Source: Orientallactaga sibirica (Eukaryota; Chordata; Mammalia; Rodentia; Dipodidae). Taken from it: 64,000 bases of DNA. Location: NCBI GenBank assembly GCA_036365145.1, contig JAEOAD010000048.1, positions 12,658,501 to 12,722,500 on the forward strand, in the 5' to 3' direction. Each line of letters begins with the position of its first letter. Within the stretch, counting starts at the first letter, position 1. Shown here one piece after another: positions 1 through 10,857 of the stretch. The notes under the pieces are model-generated. The model was not told where the DNA came from. It ran no database searches and was given only the letters and a program-made list of their open reading frames with translations. The position numbers and the translations under genes were made by a program.

Positions 1-654
1 TTTGATGTCATGATATTTTCCTCCTACTATGATGGTCTTATGTAGGTAGTGTCAGGCACTGTGAGGTCATGGATATTCAGGCCATTTTGTGTCTGGAGGA
101 GCACTGTGTAAGGAGTCCTACCCTTCCATTGGCTCTTACATTCTTTCCACCATCTCTTCTGCAATGGACCCTGAGCCTTAGAAGGTGTGTTAGAGATATT
201 TCAGTGCTGAGCACTCCTCTGTCACTTCTTCTCAGCACCATTGTGCCTTCTGAGTCATCCCAAGGTCACTGCCATCTGAAAAGAGAAGCTTCTCTAACCA
301 AAAGTGAGAGTAGCATTAATATATGGGTACGAACCTTAAGAGAAGTGCTTACTGGGCAGTTTGGTGAGCATAGTATATACATTTAGCCAGACACCAGCAA
401 ACATTACACCCCTAGGGCTCATGACTACCCCTGCCATAGGTTTTCAATATCAGGCATATATTCCCTCCTATGGAGCAGACCTCCAGTCCAATTAGATAGT
501 GGTTAGAGCCGGGCGTGGTAGCACAAGACTTTAATCCCAGCAGAGACACAGGTAGGAGGATCACCCACAGTTCAAGGCCACCCTGAGACTACATAGTGAA
601 TTCCAGGTCAGCGTGGACTAGAATGAAACCCTATCTTGAAAAACTAAAAGAGAG

Positions 655-694
<40 letters not shown>

Positions 695-778
695 GTTTCC
701 CCTATAACAGACATGCCACTATTGCACCCGTTGGCTCATTTGACCTGGCTGGCCAAACTTAAGGCTTGTAGTGTCAAA
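1..778 (-). mobile_element. L1 3'-end fragment (antisense), split by a B1
   Basis: Positions 1-505 align by eye with 28741-29212 in the larger L1 of this window. The L1 text resumes at 692-770 (catgccactattgcacccg, compare 29228). Between them sit a B1 (508-650) and a (TG)n run. The left end of the element lies outside the window. Confidence 0.8.
508..690 (+). mobile_element. B1 SINE with an expanded (AG/TG) tail
   Basis: Opens gccgggcgtggtagc and ends ctatcttgaaaaac. Its tail runs into agagag and then a (TG)n run at 660-690. It is inserted in the L1 fragment. Confidence 0.85.
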
Positions 779-793
779 AAAATAAAACAAAAT

Positions 794-794
<1 letters not shown>

Positions 795-868
<74 letters not shown>

Positions 869-900
869 GAGGAAGGAAGGAAGGAAGGAAGGAAGATAGA
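795..900 (+). repeat. (GAAA)n-(GGAA)n microsatellite
   Basis: About 18 GAAA units pass into GGAA units and abut a SINE head at 905. Confidence 0.9.
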
Positions 901-904
901 AAGA

Positions 905-1283
905 GGGCGGGAGAGATGGCTTAGCAGTTAAGGTGCATGCCTTCAAAGCCTGACGACTGAGTTCAATCCCCTAGTGCCCACATAAAGCCAGATGCGAAAG
1001 GCGGCGCCTGCTTGTGGAGCAGCTGAAGGCCATGATGTGCCCATTCTGTCTGTCTCTCTTCTATCTCTCTCTCTTGCTCTGTTTGCAAAAGAATAAGCAT
1101 TAAAAAATAATATTAAGGGGGCTGGAGAGATGGCCTGTGAAGCCTAAGGACCCAGGTTCAATTCTCCAAGTCCCATGTAAGCCAGATGCACATGGTGGCA
1201 CATGCGTCTGAAGTTCGTTCGCAATGGCTAGAGGCCCTGGCCTCCCCCCCCTTTCTCTCTCTCCTTCTCTCTGTCTCTAATAA

Positions 1284-1326
<43 letters not shown>

Positions 1327-1381
1327 AATATAACAAAAATATTAAGGGCTTAGTGGTTAAGGCACTTGCCTAAGAAGCCAA
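905..1381 (+). mobile_element. Three DIP-like SINEs in tandem
   Basis: 905-1110 and 1119-1327 are near full length; the second ends in (AAAT)n at 1281-1327. A 5' stub (gcttagtggttaaggcac) follows at 1343-1381. Confidence 0.8.
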
Positions 1382-1456
1382 GAAAAAAAAAAAGGACAAA
1401 GAGAAGATGTATTATATTGTTGTATAGCATTGCATCTGGTATCCATAACAGTGTTT

Positions 1457-1820
1457 TTTGGTGTTTGTTTTTTTGTTTTTGTTTTTGTTTTTTTCAAAGT
1501 AGAGGCTCACTCTAGCCCAGGCTGACCTGGAATTCACTATGTAGTCTCAGGTGGCCTTGAACTCATGGTGATTCTCCTACCTCTATTTTCCAAGTGTAAT
1601 CCAAGGATTAAAGACATGCACCACTATGCCTGGCCATAACAATTTTTTAAAATATTTTTTATTGGGCCGGGCATGGTGGCGCACGCCTTTAATCCCAGCA
1701 CGCGGGAGGCAGAGGTAGGAGGATTGCCGTGAGTTCGAGGCCATCCTGAGACTACATAGCTAATTCCAGGTCAGCCTGGACCAGAGTGAGACCCTACCTC
1801 GAAAAACCAAAAAAAAAATA
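1457..1820. mobile_element. B1 (-) followed by B1 (+)
   Basis: 1457-1636 is antisense, from a T-rich tail to the box-A end atgcctggcc. 1664-1820 is sense, gggcatggtggcgcacgcc to the A-tail. Confidence 0.85.
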
Positions 1821-1838
1821 TATATATATATTTTTTAT

Positions 1839-2182
1839 TGGGCTGGAGTGATGGCTTAGTGGTTAAGGTCCTTGCATGCTAAGCCTAAGGACTTAGATTT
1901 GATTCCCTAGTACCAACATAAGCCAGATGCACAAGGTGGCCCATATGTCTGGAGTTTGTTTGCAGTGGCTGGGGGCCCTGGTGTGCCCGTTCTCTCCCTC
2001 TATCTGCCTCTCTCTCTCAAATAAATAAATAAATGAATAAATTTGTTTTATTGATTTATAAGCAGAGAGAGAGAATGAACATGACAGGGCCTCCAGCCAC
2101 TACAAACAAACGCCAGATGCACCTGGCTTTACATGGGTAGTGGGGAATCCAACCTGGGTCCACTAAGCCATCTTTCCAGCCT
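1839..2182. mobile_element. DIP-like SINE (+) then DIP-like SINE (-), tail to tail
   Basis: 1839-2044 is sense with an (AAAT)n tail. 2045-2182 is antisense, ending ccatctttccagcc. Confidence 0.8.
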
Positions 2183-2195
2183 TGGGTTTTTTTTT

Positions 2196-2234
2196 AACCC
2201 TTTAATGCATTTATTGGAGTGAGAGAGAGAGAGA

Positions 2235-2270
<36 letters not shown>

Positions 2271-2601
2271 ATGTGGATGTGCCAGTGCAAATAAACACTC
2301 CAGACACATGGGCCACGTTGTGCGCCTGGCTTTATGTGGGTACTGAGGAATCAAACCCCGTTGTCAGTCTTTGCAAACAAGCACCTTTTTTATTTTTATT
2401 TATTTGCTAGAGAAAGAGAGGGGGAGAGAGAGAGAATGGGCCTTCTTCCAGTGCAAATGAACTCCAGACACATGTGTTACCTTGTGCATCTAGCTTATGT
2501 GGACCCTGGGGAAGTGAACCTGGGTCCTTTGGCTTTGCAGGCAAACACCTTAACCACTAAGCCATCTTTCCAGCCCAGCCACTGATCCATCTCTCCAGCC
2601 C
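2196..2601 (-). mobile_element. DIP-like SINE interrupted by a second DIP-like SINE
   Basis: The outer element runs 2196-2385 and resumes at about 2577-2601 (actgatccatctctccagcc). The inner copy is 2388-2576. The outer copy carries a (GT)n at 2236-2268. Confidence 0.8.
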
Positions 2602-2602
2602 A

Positions 2603-2918
2603 GAAGCCTTGAGTTTTCATCCCCAGTACAGCATAAACCAGACATGGTGGATGCATACTAGTAGTCCCAGCACTGAGAAAGTAGAGACATGAAGATCAGA
2701 GGTTCAAGGTCACTGTCAGTTGTATAGTGAGCTCAAGGTCAGCCTGAGAGCTTGTCTCAGTGAGAGAAGGGAAGGGAGAGAAGAAGAGGCCTGGGTTGCC
2801 TGACTGCGAGCACCTGTAGTCCCAGTGCTCAGGAGGCTGAAGTGGGAGGTCACCCGAGGTCAGGAGTTAGAAACCAGAATGGATAAGATAGCAAGAGGAA
2901 CACATCTCAAAAATAAAC
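2603..2918 (+). mobile_element. Older B4/B1-type SINE fragments
   Basis: 2603-2790 has an ID-like start (catccccagtacagc) joined to a B1-like body. 2803-2918 is a diverged B1 (gcacctgtagtcccag). Confidence 0.55.
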
Positions 2919-2924
2919 AAAAAC

Positions 2925-3148
2925 TACGTTGTAGAGATGGCTTAGCGGTTAAGGTGCTTGCCTGTGAAGCCTAAGGATCCTAGTTCAATTCCCTAGTACC
3001 CATGTAAGTCAGATGCAAAAGGCGACACATGCATTTGGAGTTCGTTTGCAGTGGCTGGAGGCCCTTGAGTGCCCATTCTCTATCTGCCTCTTTCTCTCTC
3101 TCTCTCTCTCTCTCTGTCTCCAGTAAAATACATAAATAGTAAAAAATA
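2925..3148 (+). mobile_element. DIP-like SINE
   Basis: Head gagatggcttagcggttaag through the CT-rich zone and A-rich tail, directly abutting an L1 3' end. Confidence 0.85.
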
Positions 3149-3657
3149 TTTTTATTGGCCACTTCTATAATTATAGACAATGAAACATGGTAATTCCCTT
3201 ATCTACCCCACTTTCCCTTTCACAAATCCACTCTCCATCATATCCCCTCTTCTCTCAATTAGTCTCTCTTTTCTTTTGATGTGATCATTTTTCCTATTAT
3301 GAGGATCTTGTGAAGGTAGTGCTAGGCACTGCGAGGTCATGGATATCGAGGCAAGTTTGTATCTGAATAATTGCATTGTAAGGAGTCCTACCCTTCCTTT
3401 GGCTCTTACATTCTTCCCGCCACCTCTTCCTCAATGGACCCTGAGCCTTGGAAGGTGTGTTAGAGATGTTTCAGTGCTGAGCACTCCTCTGGCACTTCTC
3501 AGCACTGTGGTGCCTTTTGAGTCATCCCAGGGGTCACTGCCATCTGAAAAGAGAAGCTTCTCTAACCAAAAGTGAGAACAGTATTAATATCTGGGTAGGA
3601 ACATAAAGAAAAGTCCTTACAGGGCCAGTTGGTGAGCATACTATGGGCATTTAGCTC
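3149..3657 (-). mobile_element. L1 3'-end fragment (antisense)
   Basis: Begins with a T-run and attggccacttctataatta, then matches the L1 3' region at 28600-29095 to gagcatactatgggcattta. Confidence 0.8.
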
Positions 3658-4011
3658 GACCAGAGCAGGTGTTCCAGTAAAATAAACAAGCCCTCATATT
3701 GCACAGTTAGGACTCGACATGGTAAATAACTCAGCAATCCGCAGTCTTCTTCACACCTGTATGCCTGTTTTTGTTTGTTGCTGATTATTTTCTGAATATT
3801 TCCTAGAAGCAAAATCACTGGTCCAATTCCATCAATGGTTTCAAGGCAGGTTTCTGTTTCTGAACACGCCTCTGTTTGCTGATGGTACGTACATATGTCA
3901 TAAGAGACAAAAGCAAGCCATCTCCTTTCTACTTCCTCATTTCCGTTCTTGGAAGTCAAAAGGAAACCTCAGAATGAGGATCAGCAGCAACATGTTACAA
4001 AAAGCAATCGT

Positions 4012-4051
<40 letters not shown>

Positions 4052-4229
4052 CGTGTGATTTTCCCCCCTCCCATTAACACCTTTATGGACTATGAGGACT
4101 GGTCAGCCTTCCTTTTACTCCGAACAGTTACTTTGGGCACTGGCGGGTTTGGACTGATGTTATTGATGGTTTTCTTTTATCTTTTTCAGTACTAAAGATG
4201 GGATACAGAGATAGAGCTTTTCATTGTTG
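3658..4229. other. Mostly unique sequence with a (TG)n
   Basis: No SINE or gene recognised. A (TG)n microsatellite lies at 4016-4056. The part near 3780-3840 (gaatatttcctagaagcaaa) faintly resembles old LINE sequence. Confidence 0.5.
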
Positions 4230-4653
4230 TTTTGATTTTTTTTTTTTTGGAGGGGGGGGAAGGAGTTTGCGACTAGGGTCTCACTCTAGCCCAGGCTGAC
4301 CTGGAATTCACTCTGTAGTCTCAGGGTAGCCTGGCACTCATGGTGATCCTCCTGCCTCTGCCTCCCGAGCGCTGGGATTGGTTTATTTATTTATTTTTGG
4401 TTTTTCAAGGTAAGGTCTGGCTCTAGCCCAGGTTGTCTTGGAATTCACTAGATAGCCTGGGACTCACCGTGATCCTCCCACCTCTGCTTCCAGAGTGCTG
4501 GGATTAAAGGCGTGTGCCACCATGCCAGGTCTGTTTTTGTTTTTTTCGGGTAGGGTCTTGCTTCAGCCCAAGCTGGCCTGGACTTCACTATTTGTCTCAG
4601 GCTGGCCTCGAACTCACGGAGATCCTCCCACCTCTGCCACCACCCCAGGCAGG
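4230..4653 (-). mobile_element. Three B1 SINEs in a row
   Basis: 4230-4379 (truncated at its 5' end), 4380-4530 and 4531-4653 all read T-tail, then gtctcactctagccc-type text, then gggatt. Confidence 0.8.
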
Positions 4654-5496
4654 GGGATACAGAGCTTTATGACCACGGAGCCTAGCCCCCATCCCTTCTT
4701 GTCTGTTCACATGATTGTTTTGTTTTGTTAGTTTCTCACTAGCAGGCTTGGAACTCAGTGTTCACCATCAAATTCCTCAATTTGGGCATCTTTTCATCAC
4801 CTCATCCCTATTGCCGGGACTGTCTCGCTTACTGGATGTTTTGAAATAAAAAGGCTTGGTATCTTCTTCGACGATGGAGCCACTTCCCGGGAGCAGAGAC
4901 TCCTGCACTGCGGGCCTGGGGCTCTGACTCTCAGCAAGTCCTAGGTGACAGCCTCCCCGGGAGAGGGAGATACCTGTCGGGCTGGCTGGAACTTCTCTGC
5001 TACGCTTGGGCGGGGACGCGCGGGAATTAGAGACAAGTTTTTGCAAATTTCCGGGAGGTCCCTGTCCTGAAATGCCTGCTTTTGTCTTGGGCCTCCCGAG
5101 GAGAGCCAGGTGTTTCCCTTTCCTGTCTTCAGTTTTCTCTGGCCTTTGGACCGACGTACATGGTTGGCAACGGTCTCAACTGCCTGTCCCGGAGCTTGGC
5201 CACAGCAAGCTGTATTGGACACCTCTCCAAACCCACTCTCACTGTCCCATTCAGCGAGCCTCAGCACCTGCGCTTGTCTATGGGGCGGATGCTACCCTGG
5301 ACCGGAAACAAGGCTTCTGTACTCTGACTGTAATCTAGCATTTGGCAGATTGCAGGGACCATTGGTGGGTCAGAAAGTTAACTTTACAGTATTAAGGAGG
5401 AAACAGAATCAACCTATCACAATAATAATAGATGGTATCTCATGGTTGCTTTTCAAATGACATATGCAAACTGTATTGGGTGGGATACAAAAACTT
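4654..5496. other. Unassigned unique block
   Basis: SINE-free and GC-rich in the middle (4860-5300) with scattered CpGs. Short overlapping open frames occur on both strands, but none resembles a protein I know and no clear splice-site pair frames them. Confidence 0.5.
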
Positions 5497-5863
5497 TGGG
5501 CTGGAGAGAGCTGGCTCAGAAGTTAAAGGTGCTTCCTTGAAATCCTGATAGCCTGGGTTCAGTTCCCTAGTACCCACGTAGAGCCAGATACACAAAGTGG
5601 CGCATGCATCTGGAGTATGATTACAGGGTCCCTGATGTACCCATTCTCTCTCTCTCTCCTTAAAAATTAATAAATAAGCCGGACGTGGTGGCGCACACCT
5701 TTAATCCCAGCACTCTGGAGGCAGAGGTAGGAGGATCGCCTTGAGTTCAAGGCCAGCCTAAGACTACATAGTGAAGTCCAGGTCAGCCTGGGCTAGAGTG
5801 AGACTCTACCTTCAAAACCAATAATAATAATAGTAATAATAATAATAATAAATAAATAAATAA
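5497..5863 (+). mobile_element. DIP-like SINE then B1 with an (AAT)n tail
   Basis: 5497-5676 is DIP-like. 5677-5820 is B1 (gccggacgtggtggcgcac). The tail has become (AAT)n at 5820-5863. Confidence 0.85.
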
Positions 5864-5897
5864 AATATTAAAAACAACAGTTCTCAGCTGTGGGGTT

Positions 5898-6350
5898 ATT
5901 TTTTGTTTGTTTTGTTTGTTTGAAGTAGGGTATCACTCTAGCCCAGGCTGACCTGGCACTCACTCTATAGTCCAAGGCTGGCCTTGAACTCACAGCGATG
6001 CTCCTACCTTAACCTTCTGAGTGCTGGGATTAAAGGCGTGTGCCACCATACTGGCTATAATCTTTTTTTTTTTTTTTTTTTTCTAATTCAGGCTCACTCG
6101 AAACTGTGTAGCTCCAGGCTGGCCTCAAACTCACAGACATCCTCCTACCTCTGCCTCCCACATGCTAAGACTAAAGGAGTGCACCATCACACTTGGCTTT
6201 TTTTTTTTTTTTCAAGGTAGGGTTTCATTCTAGCCCAGGCTGACCTGGAATTCACTATGTAATTTCAGGGTGGCCTCAAACTCATGGCGATCCTCCTACC
6301 TCTGCCTCCTGAGCGTTGGGATTAAAGGTGTGCGCCATCACGCCCGGCTG
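5898..6350 (-). mobile_element. Three B1 SINEs
   Basis: 5898-6057, 6060-6199 (diverged) and 6199-6350, each with a T-run at the left and a gccaccat/gccatcac box at the right. Confidence 0.8.
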
Positions 6351-6378
6351 CTATTACTTATGTTTGAAATATTGTTTT

Positions 6379-6651
6379 CCTATGTAGCCTAGGCGCCTTA
6401 GTGTAGAACTTGCAATCCTCCACCCTCAACTTCTTCTTCTTCTTCTTTTTTTTTTTTTGTGGGAAAAAGGGTTTATTTTGGCTTATAGACCTGAGGGGAT
6501 GCTCCATGACTGCAAGGGAAAACAACAGCATGAGCAGAGAGTGGACATCACCTCCTGACCAACTCAGATGGACAACAGCAACAAGAGAGTGTGCCCTCAC
6601 CCTCAGCTTCTTGAGTGCTGGGATTATAGATGTACACCATGACACCTTGTT
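6379..6651 (-). mobile_element. B1 split by an unidentified poly(T)-led retroposon
   Basis: B1 text at 6379-6435 resumes at 6599-6651. The insert 6436-6598 is bracketed by caccctcaacttctt and caccctcagcttctt (one mismatch) and begins with (TTC)n and a T-run followed by tttattttggcttatag. Confidence 0.6.
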
Positions 6652-6679
6652 TAAAAGGAATCTCTGGGAAAGTTTCCGG

Positions 6680-6900
6680 GCTGGGCTTCATTGGCATATT
6701 CCTGTAATCCCAGCTACTGGAGGAGTGGTGATGTACTGAGATAGGAGGATTTCAAGTTCAAGGTCAACCTGGGCAATTTAGCTAACGCCTATCTCAAACT
6801 AAAAACATAAGAAAAAATGGGTTTGGGGATATAGCTCAGTGGCGTAGTGCTTGCCTAGTATGTGAAAAGACCTGAGATCCCCACCTTCTTCCTTCAAAGA
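6680..6900 (+). mobile_element. Old B1 plus ID-type SINE
   Basis: 6680-6800 is a diverged B1 (cctgtaatcccagctactgg). 6818-6900 is ID-like (ggggatatagctcagtggc), derived from a tRNA. Confidence 0.65.
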
Positions 6901-6956
6901 AAAACAGGCAGTAGGCGAGAGAAAAGAAAAAATAAATAAAAGAAAGAAAAAAGGGG

Positions 6957-7305
6957 GGATGGGGCGATGGCTCAGTGGTCAGCTGGGGTTCAATTCTCCA
7001 GTATGCACATGAAGCCAGGTTTACAAAGTGACACATGTGTCTAAAGTTCATTTGCAGAGGCAAGAAACCCTGGTGCACCCACTCTCCTCTGTCTCTCTTT
7101 TGTTTAGTTGTTTATTTATTTATTTAAATTAATTACTTATTTGAGAGCGCAAGTGAGAATGGTCACCCTAGAACCTCCTGCCCCTGCAAACTCCAGACAC
7201 ACACACCACTGCGCGTCTGGCTTTACGTGGGTGCTAGAGAATCAAACCCAGGCCACCAGGCTTTACAGGTAACTTTCTTTACCCACTTAGCCATCTCTCT
7301 AGTCC
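6957..7305. mobile_element. DIP-like SINE (+) then DIP-like SINE (-)
   Basis: 6957-7100 lacks part of the A/B-box interval. 7105-7305 is antisense and ends ccatctctctagtccc. Confidence 0.75.
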
Positions 7306-7332
7306 CAAATAAAAAAATATTGAAAGGAAGTT

Positions 7333-7754
7333 TTCTTTCTTTCTTTTTAATTCATTATGTAGTCTTAAGGTGGCCTTGAACTCACAGCGATCCACCTACT
7401 TCTGCTTCCTGAGTGCTGGGATTAAAGGCATGTGCCACTATGCCTGGCTATAAAAGTTTTTTTTCTAATAAATAACGAAAAATATTTAAGCCGGGCGTGG
7501 TGGCGCACGCCTTTAATCCCAGCACTCGGGAGGCAGAGGTAGGAGGATCGCCGAGAGTTCGAGGCCACCCTGAGACTACATAGTGAATTCCAGGTCAGCC
7601 TGAGCCAGAGTGAGACCTTACCTAGAAAAACAAAACAAAAAAAAAGAAAAGAAAAATATTTAAAAACTCACTCTGTAGTCCCAGGTTGGCCTCAAACTCA
7701 CAGTGATCCTCTGTCCCCTGTGGTAGGATTAAAGAGTGCCACCACAGCTGACAT
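7333..7754. mobile_element. B1 (-), B1 (+), B1 (-)
   Basis: 7333-7451 is partial, 7489-7640 full length (gccgggcgtggtggcgcacg), and 7665-7754 a fragment. Confidence 0.8.
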
Positions 7755-7767
7755 CCAACTTTTTAAT

Positions 7768-7942
7768 TTAATCTAATTTATTTATTTCTATTTATTTATT
7801 TGCAAGTAGAGAGGGGGGAGGGAGAGGGAAAATGGGCACACCAGGACCTCTAGCCACTGCAAACGAACTCCAGAGGCATGCACCCTGGGCCCTTTGGCCT
7901 CACAGGCAAGTGCCTTAACTGCTAAGCCATCTCTCCAGCTCC
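7768..7942 (-). mobile_element. DIP-like SINE, internally deleted
   Basis: Jumps from ccagaggcatgcaccc to tgggccctttggcctcac, losing the middle of the element. Confidence 0.75.
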
Positions 7943-8339
7943 TGAAATCCAATTTTTAAAACAGAGTGTTAACTGAAGGAAACATACTGGTCAGATCTAG
8001 CCAAAGAGTTTGCACTGACCTGTCTGACCTGACCCTTTGTTGCTCAGCTTCTTTTTGTAGAGTCATTTAGGGTCTTCTAAAAAACTTTCCAAAGTATCAG
8101 TAGAAAGGGCTTTCTGAAAATTACTATTTTTTAACAAAAACATACATTAAGCCCCAAATACAGAACTCCAATAATAGGTGAAACTTCCACCTAATGAAAA
8201 AGAGAGCCATTGTTTTCACATGGTGTTAAACACCAGGACAGCAGGAAGGAATTGGGCAAAATTGGTAAGTAGGCAGTGAGCTCTTGTCCCTTGCTTTGTC
8301 TGTTTGGTTAACCAAAACCGCTCATAAGGCATTTATTCC
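7943..8339. other. Unique sequence
   Basis: No repeat or gene recognised. Confidence 0.5.
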
Positions 8340-8587
8340 TTTTTAAGGAACAGCTTGGCTGAGATCTAATTCACATACCATACAATTTACCCACTTCAAG
8401 TGTACAACTCAACGGTCTGGGGCATAGTCATGGGGCTGTGCAGCCATTACTATAATCTAATTTTAGAACACTTCCAAAAGTCCCCCTGAAAGAAACTCCA
8501 TACCCATTAACAAGCTTTCCACTCCCTGCCCCCTCCCCGAGGACCCCTCTCCAAATCCTGGCAACCACTGGTACACTTTCTGTCTTT

Positions 8588-8885
8588 GGGGGGAGTGGGA
8601 GAGGCTCAAGGCAGAGTCTCACTCAGCCCAGGCTGAGCTGGAACTCATTCTGTAGTCCCAGCCTGGCCTCGAACTCATGGTGATCCTTCTACTTCTGCCT
8701 GTGGAGTGCTGGGATTAAACAAGGCATGTTGAAGCCGGGCATGGTGGCGCACGCCTTTAATCCCAGCACTCGGGGGGCAAAGATAGGAGGATCGTTGTGA
8801 GTTCAAGGCCACCCTGAGATTACAATAGTGAATTCTAGGTCAGCCTGGGCTAGAGCAAGACCTTACCTTGAAAAAAACACAAACA
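8588..8885. mobile_element. B1 (-) then B1 (+)
   Basis: 8588-8728 is antisense and 8731-8880 sense (gccgggcatggtggcgcacg). Confidence 0.8.
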
Positions 8886-8903
8886 ACAAAAAGAAAAGAA
8901 AGA

Positions 8904-8957
8904 AGGAAGGAGGAAGGGAGGGAGGGAGGGAGGGAGGGAGGGAGGGAGGGAGGGAGG
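8904..8957 (+). repeat. (GGGA)n microsatellite
   Basis: About ten aggg units growing out of a B1 A-tail; capable of G-quadruplex formation. Confidence 0.9.
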
Positions 8958-8961
8958 CAAG

Positions 8962-9260
8962 CTAGCTAGGTATGGTGGCACACGCCTTTATTTTGTTTGT
9001 TTGTTTTTTCGAGGCTGACCTGGAATTCACTATGTCATCTCAGGGTGGCCTCAATCTCACAGCAATCCTCCTACCTCTGGCTCCCAAGTACTGGGATTAA
9101 AGGTGTGCACCACTACGCCCCGCGGCACACGCCTTTAATCTCAGCACTCGAGGCAGAGGTAGGAGGATCACCAAGAGTTAGAGGCCAGCCTGGACTACAG
9201 AATGACTTCCAGGTCAGCCTAGGCTAGAGCAAGACCCTACCTCAAAAATCCAAAAATAAA
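8962..9260. mobile_element. B1 (+) split by a B1 (-)
   Basis: The outer B1 is 8962-8990 plus 9122-9260. The inner antisense copy 8991-9121 is bracketed by a perfect 14-bp duplication ggcacacgccttta (8977-8990 and 9122-9135). Confidence 0.9.
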
Positions 9261-9276
9261 TAAACAAACAAAAACA

Positions 9277-9450
9277 GCCGAGCATGGTGGTACACGCCTT
9301 TAATTCCAGCACTTGGGAAGCAGAGGTAGGAGGATTGCAATGAGTTCAAGGCTACCCTGAGACTACATACTTAATTTCAGGTCAGCCTGGGCCAGAGTGA
9401 GACCCTACCTCAAAAAACAAACACAAAACAAACAAAACAAAACAAAAAGG
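9277..9450 (+). mobile_element. B1 SINE
   Basis: agccgagcatggtggtacac through a (CAAAA)n tail. Confidence 0.85.
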
Positions 9451-9531
9451 CATGTGCCACTATACCTGGTTATACTTTCTGTCTTTATAAACTTTGCTGT
9501 TCTGTATAGTTCATAAAAAATGTAATCTTGG

Positions 9532-10253
9532 AACTGGAGAGATGGCTTAGTGCTTAAATGCTTGCCTGTGAAGCCTAAGGACCCCAGTTCAAGGCTTGAT
9601 TCTCCAGGACTCACGTCAGCCAGATGCACAAGGGGGCACATGCATCTGGAGTTCGTTTGCAGTGGCTGGAGGCCCTGGCATGCCCATTCTTTCTCTCTCT
9701 CTCTCTATCTGCCTATTTCTGTATCTCTCTGTCTCTCTCTCAAATTAAAAAAAAAAAAAAAAAAAGGGAATTTTGTTGTGGCTGCTCTCTCACTTAGCAC
9801 AGCATTCCATCCATGGTTTTTTTTTTTTTTTTTTTTTTTTTTTGGTTTTGCAAGGTAGGGTTTCACTCTGGTCCAGGCTGACCTGGAATTCACTATGTAG
9901 TCTCAGGGTGGCCTCAAACTCTCGGCAATCCTCCTACCTCTGCCTCCCAAGTGCTGGGATTAAAGGCGTGCGCCACCACGCCCGGCTCCATCCATGTTGT
10001 ACCATGTATCTACACTTTATTCATTGGCATTGTGGGGCTGGAGAGATGGCTCAGTGGTTAAGGCCCTTGCCTGCAAAGCCTGATGACCCAGGTTTGATTT
10101 TCCAGTGCCCACCTAAAGCCAGATGCACCAAGTGGCGCATTCATCTGAAGTTTGTTTACAGCAGCTAGAAGCCCTTGACACGCTCGTATTCATTCTCATT
10201 CTCTCTCTCTCCCTCCCTCCTTCTCTCCTTGGAAATAAAATAAATTTAAAAAA
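9532..10253. mobile_element. DIP-like (+), B1 (-), DIP-like (+)
   Basis: 9532-9768, 9816-9986 and 10033-10253, all inserted into the L1M fossil. Confidence 0.85.
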
Positions 10254-10264
10254 ATAGCTTATTA

Positions 10265-10502
10265 TGATAGGCCTAGAGGTACAGGCCTGTAATTCCAGCT
10301 TCTAGGGAGGTAAAAAAAGTATGAGGTTCACAAATTCAGTGTCTTCCTGGGCTACAGAGTAAGTTTAAGGTCAGCCTTTAATTCCAACTCTCAGGAGGCT
10401 AGCTATAAGTTTGAAGCCATCCCAAGACTACATAATGAATTCCAGGTCAGCCTGGACTAGAGTGAGACCCTACCTATAAAAACAACAACAACAACAACAA
10501 AT
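10265..10502 (+). mobile_element. Old B1 then younger B1 with a (CAA)n tail
   Basis: 10265-10375 is diverged. 10375-10490 starts within the element (ctttaattccaactctcagg). Confidence 0.7.
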
Positions 10503-10509
10503 ATATATA

Positions 10510-10795
10510 TCTTGAGGGAAAAAATATTTATTTTTGGCTCACAGTTTCAGAGAATTTCAGCCCATGATAGTGACAAAGGCATGGTGAAATAAATCCATGT
10601 GTGGCATCAGGGATTTGACATAGAAGGTGTTTACATCATGATAGACTGCTAAACAGGGGACCCACTTGGAACCAGAGGCCAGGCTATCACCCTCAAAAGC
10701 TGGACCCTAGGACCTACTTCCAGCTAGGCCCCACCTCCTAAAGATTTCATAGCCTCTCAAAATGGGGCCATCCTCTTGAGAACACAAGTTCAAAA
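10510..10795. mobile_element. Unclassified old interspersed repeat
   Basis: Shares the opening tttggctcacagtttcagag style with the insert at 6436-6598 (tttattttggcttatag). I recall similar text dispersed in rodent genomes but cannot name its class. Confidence 0.4.
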
Positions 10796-10857
10796 CACGA
10801 GCCTGGGCAGGGGATGTGCCCTCCTAGCATGGGTCAGTAGCCCTGCTCGTGCATAAA

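Larger units (their letters stand above)
8340..10032 (-). mobile_element. Ancient L1M 3' end, broken into pieces by SINEs
   Basis: Pieces at 8340-8587, 9473-9531, 9769-9816 and 9987-10032 read in order as the familiar mammalian L1M 3' text (acttcaagtgtacaactcaa; tggcaaccactggtacactt; ctctcacttagcacagcatt; catccatgttgtaccatgta). Strand is given as L1 sense. TSDs acactttctgtctttg/atactttctgtcttta and ccatccatg mark two insertions. Confidence 0.75.

Noticed and set aside
596..946. Lys/Glu or Ser/Phe/Leu repeat proteins from frames over GAAA, TTCC and TTTA arrays
   Set aside because: Translations of microsatellites; the same happens near 12.35, 35.2, 47.3 and 56.2 kb.
3651..3959. 102-codon open frame on the - strand
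   Set aside because: No known domain, overlaps an L1 end, and no splice or promoter context.
9705..9893. Recurring peptides such as MNSRSAWARVRPYL and SSYLCLPSAGIKGVRHHA at many positions
   Set aside because: These are the translated B1 SINE, sense and antisense, not a protein family. DIP-like SINEs give the similar KPSLQP and ESNLGPLALQA peptides.
10033..10130. tRNA genes suggested by A and B boxes in the SINE heads
   Set aside because: The cloverleaf is not maintained and the sequence continues into SINE bodies and tails; these are tRNA-derived SINEs.
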